Assembly: GCF_042610375.1 (NCBI RefSeq)
Contig: NZ_JBGJZL010000005.1
Span: 310,001-374,000 of the forward strand
From: CTSoil-075 sp042610375
GTDB lineage: Bacteria > Bacillota > Negativicutes > DSM-13327
DNA: 64,000 nt
Reading direction: 5' to 3'
Numbering within the stretch: position 1 is the stretch's first letter; every line of letters starts with the position of its first letter. A model generated the notes under the pieces. It was not told the origin of the DNA. It was given only the letters and a program-made list of their open reading frames with translations, and did no database searches. Positions 58,728 through 64,000 of this stretch are shown here, piece by piece. The translations under genes were made by a program, and so were the position numbers.

Positions 58728-60662
58728 TTGAAGTATTCAATTCTGACTTTAGTAATGCAGTACTTAAGTGAAATCCCAAAGCTTAGAAGTGACTATGATG
58801 AGCAGAAAGTACACGCTATAGAATCTTTCATAAATGAGCGTATCGAAAATCCTATATTCTATGATTACTTGCATTCTAGCGTAGGCATAGATATGTCACT
58901 ATTAGAGAATTTTGGCGATAAAGAGATACTTAAGAATTTATTGAACTATTCACATAAAACAAGAGATATCTTTTTATACATAGATTCTCAGGTGTATCAA
59001 TCAGGCATTTCTCCAAATATTAAATTAACCATTTTGCGGAAGATATTAGAATTAATCTATACATTTTCCTTAACGCAAAAGTCTGTTTTAATGTCTGCAG
59101 AGGCCTGGGATTACTACCAGAAAGTACTCAGACGGTATATACTAATGGATTATAGTTCTTGTGGGGTTCAAGAGATTCCCCCATATAGAATTTGGGACAA
59201 AAGACAAAATAGTATGAAAAATTTTGCTGCTAAAACGTTACAGGATGAAATTGAAAAGTTGTCCTATTCCATATCACAATTTAAGTATAACCCCAAAAAA
59301 ATAGATGTAGAAACTAAACAGTTTATTGAAGCGTATATAAGCAACTGGTGGAATAATTACCGCGGGGTTATTGAGACAAGATATCCCCTCTTGGCAAATC
59401 ACTTTCAGTATTATAGTGGGGTACAAGTGCATGTATTCCTATCGGAGAGTAACATGGGGTTACCCACAAACTTTGCTCAAACGAATATTTGCCTATGTAC
59501 TGGCAAACAAAAGTCTACTAGCGGTGGATGCGAGGTAGTGATTGATCAAGAAATAAAATCTATTATTTTTATAGAAGACAGTTTTGATGAACAAGATAAA
59601 GTATGGGTAGATTTGGGATTTGATCTTGATTTATATCGTAAAGACGAAAGAGACATTGAAAAAAGTACAGTTTATGGCGATTTAGTAAACGAGTTACTTA
59701 CAGTATTTTATCGTACTGCTGATAGTATTGCTTTTCGAGATTTCTCCGATGGTGTATTAAAACTAGAAGGTTTTAACCTGTTGTCTTTTGCAGACAAAGA
59801 GGTTGCCATTAAGAGTGATTTCATTTCTGGCAAGCAGCAGTATGAAATACTACGGCTTAACAAGGAAGAAAAATTAGAGCCTAAAGATGTCGAGAAATAC
59901 ACAAAAATTAAACATGGTATATTAATTATTGGTGAGCCTATCATCCCTGATGCTACAAAGAAACAGTTGAGGAGCAATCCCAATATTATTGTGAAGGATT
60001 TTAATGATATTATTTCACATATGGACAACTACATGTTTGATAAAAGTCGTATTCAACCTTTGATAGATAAGATAGTGTATCCGCATTTATCAAACAGTTT
60101 ACCTGCTATTGTAACAGACTTAAGTAGATTTAAGGCTGAAAAATTAATTGAACAGTTAAAAGAATGCCCAGTTGGCAAGGAAGGGTGGAGGCAATTTGAG
60201 AATATCTGTTTGGATATCCTAAAATATGCCCTTAAAGGTACTTTTGCGAACCTACTTGTCAAATCTCAGGCTAGAAACGACAATGGCACGGATATAAGGG
60301 ACTTTATAATAGCTAATAACGGAACTTCTCTTTTTTGGCAGGATATGAAATATATGTACGACTGTAATAATATTGTTGTTGAGTGCAAGAACTATTCAGA
60401 GGGCATTGGAAATGGTGAATTACGGCAGATGTCAGATTACTTAGAGAAAGAAGCTATAGGACGATTTGGCCTGATTTTTAGTCGTAAGGGAATAAAGGAT
60501 TCAGCAAAACAAATTGAATACTTGTCTATAAACCGTACGAAGAAACTAATTTTGGTATTAAAAGAAGAAGACATTTGTGATCTTGTGAGGAAAAAGTCAA
60601 ATGGAGAGAATCCAGAGGATATATTAGAGGCTTTGAAATTTAATTTGGAAACACTCATTTAA
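58728..60662 (+). CDS. Uncharacterised protein with C-terminal PD-(D/E)xK nuclease-like domain
   Basis: About 644 aa, soluble. The start is not certain: TTG 58719, TTG 58728 (AAAGG 9 bases upstream, preferred) and ATG 58755 are in frame. The first 450 or so residues match nothing I know; they include a helical part (1-200) and a beta-rich part (about 225-430, with ICLCTGKQKSTSGGCEVVID). The C-terminal domain (about 475-640) begins GKEGWRQFENICLDILKYAL and has Asp522 in GTDIRDF and Glu552-Cys-Lys554 in VVECKNYS, the order and spacing of Mrr-like restriction nucleases. The place (tRNA-linked island) suggests a defence or mobile-element role; this is inference. Confidence 0.7.
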   Translation: MKYSILTLVMQYLSEIPKLRSDYDEQKVHAIESFINERIENPIFYDYLHSSVGIDMSLLENFGDKEILKNLLNYSHKTRDIFLYIDSQVYQSGISPNIKLTILRKILELIYTFSLTQKSVLMSAEAWDYYQKVLRRYILMDYSSCGVQEIPPYRIWDKRQNSMKNFAAKTLQDEIEKLSYSISQFKYNPKKIDVETKQFIEAYISNWWNNYRGVIETRYPLLANHFQYYSGVQVHVFLSESNMGLPTNFAQTNICLCTGKQKSTSGGCEVVIDQEIKSIIFIEDSFDEQDKVWVDLGFDLDLYRKDERDIEKSTVYGDLVNELLTVFYRTADSIAFRDFSDGVLKLEGFNLLSFADKEVAIKSDFISGKQQYEILRLNKEEKLEPKDVEKYTKIKHGILIIGEPIIPDATKKQLRSNPNIIVKDFNDIISHMDNYMFDKSRIQPLIDKIVYPHLSNSLPAIVTDLSRFKAEKLIEQLKECPVGKEGWRQFENICLDILKYALKGTFANLLVKSQARNDNGTDIRDFIIANNGTSLFWQDMKYMYDCNNIVVECKNYSEGIGNGELRQMSDYLEKEAIGRFGLIFSRKGIKDSAKQIEYLSINRTKKLILVLKEEDICDLVRKKSNGENPEDILEALKFNLETLI

Positions 60663-60908
60663 GTGGTAGTTTGTTTTCAAAGCGTTAGACTTTAACCTTT
60701 ATATTGCAGGCCGGAGAGAGGGGGCGGAGGAATGTCTTTGACAAAAATTGCTAACGTCATTGCGTTGTTTTTTATAACAAGACACACCAACGTCCCCTGT
60801 CTTTTCTGGTTTTCCCCCGTCCCTTCTTACACGAAAGTGGTACGAGATGGTTTTCGATGACTTTATCCCTGTGGCAGGCAACTTACTGGGTGAAAAGGAG
60901 AAAGAAAA
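60663..60908. other. Gap with degenerate REP-like sequence
   Basis: 246 bases without a convincing ORF. It holds G-run and C-run pieces (GAGAGGGGGCGGAGG near 60715; CGTCCCCTGTC and CCCCCGTCCC near 60791-60823) like those of the REP-type motifs nearby. Confidence 0.35.
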
Positions 60909-61082
60909 ATGGCAGTTGTAAAATGTGCAAAATGTGGAAAAGTATTTAATACAGAGGGAGCAATATTAAAACCGATAGGTGATGGTGGATATTTGGAATG
61001 CTGTCCCAAATGCGGGAGTACAAGCGTATATAGTGCCGGGGATTTTCAAGATGACGAGGATAGACGGTGGGAGGGGTTTTAG
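60909..61082 (+). CDS. Small zinc-ribbon protein, 57 aa
   Basis: MAVVKCAKCGKVFN at the start and LECCPKCGSTSVYSAGDF later give a CxxC...CPxCG zinc ribbon. The tail is acidic (DDEDRRWEGF). AAAGGAG lies 8 bases before ATG, so it is very likely a real gene although short. It may bind nucleic acid or a partner protein. It sits between the large nuclease-like gene and a DUF1963 gene, all in the same direction. Confidence 0.7.
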   Translation: MAVVKCAKCGKVFNTEGAILKPIGDGGYLECCPKCGSTSVYSAGDFQDDEDRRWEGF

Positions 61083-61177
61083 ACTGGGGTATGTTCAACT
61101 TGCTCGCGATACAGGAAAGCATATTCGATTTTTACAGGGCTAGCGAGATTTAATTAAATGCTATCTGGAGGATTTGA

Positions 61178-61861
61178 ATGGATATATTTGATGAATTAAA
61201 AAAACTGGGAAAAAGACCTGTAATAGCGAAAATCGGAGGCTTTCGACCAGATGAAAGTAGTATGAGCTGGTTTGGTGGTAATTTTTTAATCGAGGAAGGT
61301 TTAGCATGGCCTAAATACAATGGAAATAATATGCTACCTATTATTCAAATGTGCATTTCGGAGATCCCTGGAGGGAAAGAAATTTTTGGTGATGTTGAAC
61401 TTATTCAGGTTTTTATAAATAAAGATAAGCTACCTCTCGGGGGAATGGTGAAAAATGGTGATGGTTGGCTTTTACGTGCGTACAGTAGGGCACAGGATTT
61501 TATGATAGTACAAACTCCTGATGATAGCGATAAAATTAAACCTTTTCCAATAAAATGGTATGTTGGAGAAGATGATGATTATCCTTGTTGGGAAGAATCG
61601 TGGAAATATCATAATATGTCTGTAATAAATGAGGATGATGAGCTAACTGAAAGATTTTTTGAAGAATTCAATAGTTATTTATATACTAAAATTGGAGGAT
61701 ATGCTTCATATATTCAGTCTCCTTGCACAGGTGATTACGAATATATCTTTCAAATTTCATCTGAAGAGAAGCCGAGATTTATGATTGGGGATAATGGTAA
61801 ATTATATTTCCTGAAATCGAAGGCAGATGGCGGCTGGTATTTACATTGGGATTGCTATTAA
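61178..61861 (+). CDS. DUF1963 family protein (YwqG-like)
   Basis: 227 aa, soluble. Family pattern: SWFGGNFLIEEGLAWPKYNG, then IIQMCISEIPGG, acidic stretches (DDSD; EDDDYPCWEE), KIGGYASYIQS, and a C-terminal KLYFLKSKADGGWYLHWDCY. Function of DUF1963 is unknown; relatives are often found in cargo or immunity-type loci. CTGGAGG ribosome site. Nothing seems missing. Confidence 0.82.
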   Translation: MDIFDELKKLGKRPVIAKIGGFRPDESSMSWFGGNFLIEEGLAWPKYNGNNMLPIIQMCISEIPGGKEIFGDVELIQVFINKDKLPLGGMVKNGDGWLLRAYSRAQDFMIVQTPDDSDKIKPFPIKWYVGEDDDYPCWEESWKYHNMSVINEDDELTERFFEEFNSYLYTKIGGYASYIQSPCTGDYEYIFQISSEEKPRFMIGDNGKLYFLKSKADGGWYLHWDCY

Positions 61862-61928
61862 TGAGTATTTTATTTGCAAAAGTTACGCTACAATAAAATT
61901 AATAAATTATAGCTTGGAGGTTTAAATA

Positions 61929-62174
61929 ATGCTATGTAGATGTTTAGCAAAACATAGTTGGCCTAGAGGCAAGAAAGGCAGGAAATATATCGGCTATGTC
62001 AAACCTTTTGGCTATCCTGATACCGCAGCGGTATGTGGTAGTTGTGATAATCCTGCGGTAGTCTGGTTAGACGAAATGGAAGTTGAGTTATACGAGCAAG
62101 GTAACCGAATTTTTAATGGTCCAACTCAATTCGTTAGCATAAAGGTTGATAATGATGGAATTATGAAAATGTGA
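61929..62174 (+). CDS. Hypothetical protein, 81 aa
   Basis: Not recognised. Begins MLCRCLAKHSWPRGKKGRKYIGYVKPFGYPDTAAVCGSCD... in two short parts: a basic N-terminus and a CxxC (VCGSCDNP), then an acidic beta-like part ending FVSIKVDNDGIMKM. It may bind one metal with the N-terminal cysteines. TTGGAGG ribosome site makes it a real gene. It precedes the TPR-nuclease gene by 74 bases that hold a REP-like AACCGTCCCTT. Confidence 0.65.
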   Translation: MLCRCLAKHSWPRGKKGRKYIGYVKPFGYPDTAAVCGSCDNPAVVWLDEMEVELYEQGNRIFNGPTQFVSIKVDNDGIMKM

Positions 62175-62248
62175 CGAAAATTTATTTCGAACCGTCCCTT
62201 GACTTAATAGAGTTATAATTGGATTTTTTAATAGATAGGAGTAAAAAA

Positions 62249-63949
62249 TTGGAACAAGGTTGTTTATTGTGTGGTAAAGAAACTAATAATAAAACTTGTG
62301 AAATAACTAAACTTCGAGTGTGCGATACATGCTGTTTAGATATGCAATTAGATAGAGAGAATGACCGGTGGGATGGGTATTTCGATACGAATGGATGTAT
62401 TAAACGTGGAGATGGTGATCCATTTTCTAGAATGTACGATGATATGAACAATTACTATATGTTTACTTTATCAAAATGTTTGGAATGTGATAACCTCATA
62501 AAACAAGGTGAGCCTCCCAAAGCAAGTGGGATTGTTCATTCGTGGTGTAATGGAGAGTACGTTCTTAGTAGGTACCCTATAATACATTATCCTAAAAACA
62601 TTAAGCTGTATGAAAGACATAAATATAAAGAACCAGGTCTACTAATAATATTGGGTCAGGCCTATGAAGATATCGGTCAATATGATCAGGCTATTGAGGT
62701 GATGATGAAGGCAGTTGATGCAGAACCCTCTGCGAGGACGTATGGATCTCTCGGAAAAAATTATTATTTAGCTAGGAATGAAGGAAAAGCTCAAGCGGTA
62801 TTTGAAGAGGCTATAAATAAGGGATATGAGTCATCTATGATTTTGCAGAATCTAGCGAGTATTTATCTTAAGTATGGTCGTGCTGATGAAGCATATCAAC
62901 TTTCAAAAAAAGCTATCAGTTATTATAGAAGTGAAGTTGATGAAGCTGGTTATCCTTTGGTATCTATCGAACATATCTATATTGGACTAGCCTATTCTGC
63001 CTTAAAAATATCATTGCATAGGGAAGCTGAGGATTATGCTAAGAACTGTCTGGAGTATATTGATCCAAATCCGAATATTTATTATAACTATGGCTATGAA
63101 CTTGCTTTAAAGTTTGAATGCCATAAAATATTGGCACTCGTTTATCTCGAAATTGATAGTCTAAAAGAAGCTGAGGAAAATGCCATAGAGGCTATCAAAT
63201 TTAATTCTAGAGATCATGAATTAAAAAGGATTTTGAAATTAATAATAAAACTGAAAGAGAACCAAAATGTAGCCCAAGGTCAAATTCAAGCAATTATCAA
63301 TGAAATGCAATGTAATATCGACCTTCTTAGAAATCAACATATCATACCTCAAGAAGATAAATGTTTTTTAGTTCTCCAGAGTGGCTTCCCAAGAATTGAT
63401 CAACACATTTTAAAAATTCTTCAAGAACGACCAGACATACTAAAGATAATTGATGGAGACAAAGAATTATTTGACATGATACAAGCCTTAGCAAAGCGTT
63501 TAGGAACTTACTCTTTAGGTGGGGAGTTTAAAAACGTTATGAAGATGACTGAAATAGAATTTCAGCGAATTGTAATAAAAGATTTACGTTTTGATCTTGG
63601 CGCTGATGTACAAGAGCATACTAGTCAAGGTGGCGGAATAGTCGATATACGTTATCGTGGTGTAATTGTCGAATTAAAAGTTGAAAGAGATATTAGTGAT
63701 AGACAGAGCATCGCAGAAAAATATGCTAAACAGCCCACTCAATATGCGGGTGTAGAATCTAGACAAATTAGTTTAGTTTTGGTTTTAGATCTAACCCCTA
63801 AGATAAATCCACTTGGCGATAATAGGGAAGATATTAGATTAGTTGATGTAAAGACCCATGGTGGCGATACTGCCCAGTATTATCCTTCAAAAGCTATCGT
63901 TTTTATTGTTAACGGTAACATGAAAAGTCCATCCGAATATTCAAAGTAG
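62249..63949 (+). CDS. Zinc-finger-like / TPR protein with C-terminal PD-(D/E)xK nuclease-like domain
   Basis: 566 aa. TAGGAG lies 7 bases before the TTG at 62249, better than the earlier TTG at 62219. The N-terminus is Cys-rich (CLLCGKE; VCDTCCLDM; later KCLECDNL and HSWCNGEY), likely one or two zinc sites. About 125-330 are TPR-like repeats (LLIILGQAYEDIGQYDQAIE; SARTYGSLGKNYYLARNEGKA). The C-terminal domain about 435-560 has Asp466 (GGGIVDIRYRG) and Glu475-Leu-Lys477 (IVELKVE), the D-(x)8-ExK pattern of PD-(D/E)xK nucleases. The combination of zinc sites, TPRs and a nuclease fold suggests a recognition-plus-effector protein. Function unknown; last gene in the window. Confidence 0.72.
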   Translation: MEQGCLLCGKETNNKTCEITKLRVCDTCCLDMQLDRENDRWDGYFDTNGCIKRGDGDPFSRMYDDMNNYYMFTLSKCLECDNLIKQGEPPKASGIVHSWCNGEYVLSRYPIIHYPKNIKLYERHKYKEPGLLIILGQAYEDIGQYDQAIEVMMKAVDAEPSARTYGSLGKNYYLARNEGKAQAVFEEAINKGYESSMILQNLASIYLKYGRADEAYQLSKKAISYYRSEVDEAGYPLVSIEHIYIGLAYSALKISLHREAEDYAKNCLEYIDPNPNIYYNYGYELALKFECHKILALVYLEIDSLKEAEENAIEAIKFNSRDHELKRILKLIIKLKENQNVAQGQIQAIINEMQCNIDLLRNQHIIPQEDKCFLVLQSGFPRIDQHILKILQERPDILKIIDGDKELFDMIQALAKRLGTYSLGGEFKNVMKMTEIEFQRIVIKDLRFDLGADVQEHTSQGGGIVDIRYRGVIVELKVERDISDRQSIAEKYAKQPTQYAGVESRQISLVLVLDLTPKINPLGDNREDIRLVDVKTHGGDTAQYYPSKAIVFIVNGNMKSPSEYSK

Positions 63950-64000
63950 TAACCGTTATTCATCTCTTTAATTCGGAGGTACAGCTGAATAGATAGTTCT

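Noticed and set aside
58390..58779. Minus-strand frame of 129 aa in the tRNA-proximal gap
   Set aside because: No ribosome site, odd composition (many His, Ser, Tyr, Arg), overlaps REP-like DNA and the start of the next gene.
1..64000. CRISPR arrays, rRNA genes, intact IS elements or integrase genes
   Set aside because: I found no regularly spaced repeats, rRNA sequence, or intact transposase or integrase frame in the window.

Overview
ORGANISM. The window is AT-rich, with strong AGGAGG-type ribosome sites and many GTG and TTG starts. It has the gene set of an anaerobic, spore-forming, motile Firmicute: SpoVB, a SpoIIE-type phosphatase, oxygen-sensitive ribonucleotide reductase NrdD/NrdG, ferredoxin-dependent 2-oxoacid oxidoreductase, PPi-type phosphofructokinase, and very many sensory genes. 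My best guess is a Negativicutes genome of the Pelosinus/Sporomusa kind. This is an inference from family content; there is no rRNA here to confirm it.

LAYOUT. 0-10 kb: tail of an M23 peptidase, an acetate (SatP) transporter, PPi-PFK, a Crp/Fnr regulator, a stress-type SDR, DUF2164, AraC, a cupin gene that seems to have lost its start, an FAD reductase and an SbmA-like ABC exporter. 10-16 kb: an IclR regulator beside an operator-like inverted repeat and the four-gene 2-oxoacid:ferredoxin oxidoreductase operon, then DedA and SpoVB. 16-20 kb: nrdD and nrdG, then a 361-base gap with two good promoters and no recognised RNA. 20-26 kb: ABC-F ATPase, a ParM-like actin with a small ribbon-helix-helix partner, an aminotransferase and a DUF885 protein. 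26.5-35.8 kb: one chemotaxis-like operon (REC-GGDEF, CheA-REC, CheW, MCP, CheB, CheR, CheY, CheX). 35.8-38.8 kb: thiamin salvage thiD-cytX-thiM behind a leader in which only the 3' half of a TPP aptamer is recognisable. 38.9-57.6 kb: a signalling-rich stretch with three histidine kinases, two REC-HD-GYP regulators, an MCP, a STAS / SpoIIE-kinase module, a FliB-like protein and an orphan solute-binding lipoprotein. 57.7 kb: tRNA-Arg(UCG) with its own promoter and terminator. 57.8-64 kb: an accessory segment with REP/RAYT-type palindromes, a decayed transposable element, a gene fragment and mostly unrecognised genes, two of which end in PD-(D/E)xK nuclease-like domains.

HOW IT FITS TOGETHER. 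Most of the middle of the window senses and relays signals: chemotaxis-type arrays, c-di-GMP making (GGDEF) and breaking (HD-GYP), phosphorelay and partner switching. The metabolic units at the left are anaerobic. The part most likely to hold something undescribed is the island to the right of the tRNA, where two nuclease-like proteins with unfamiliar N-terminal parts (one with zinc-finger-like cysteines and TPRs) lie among small Cys-rich proteins. The truncated TPP leader and the chromosomal actin cassette are the next most interesting.
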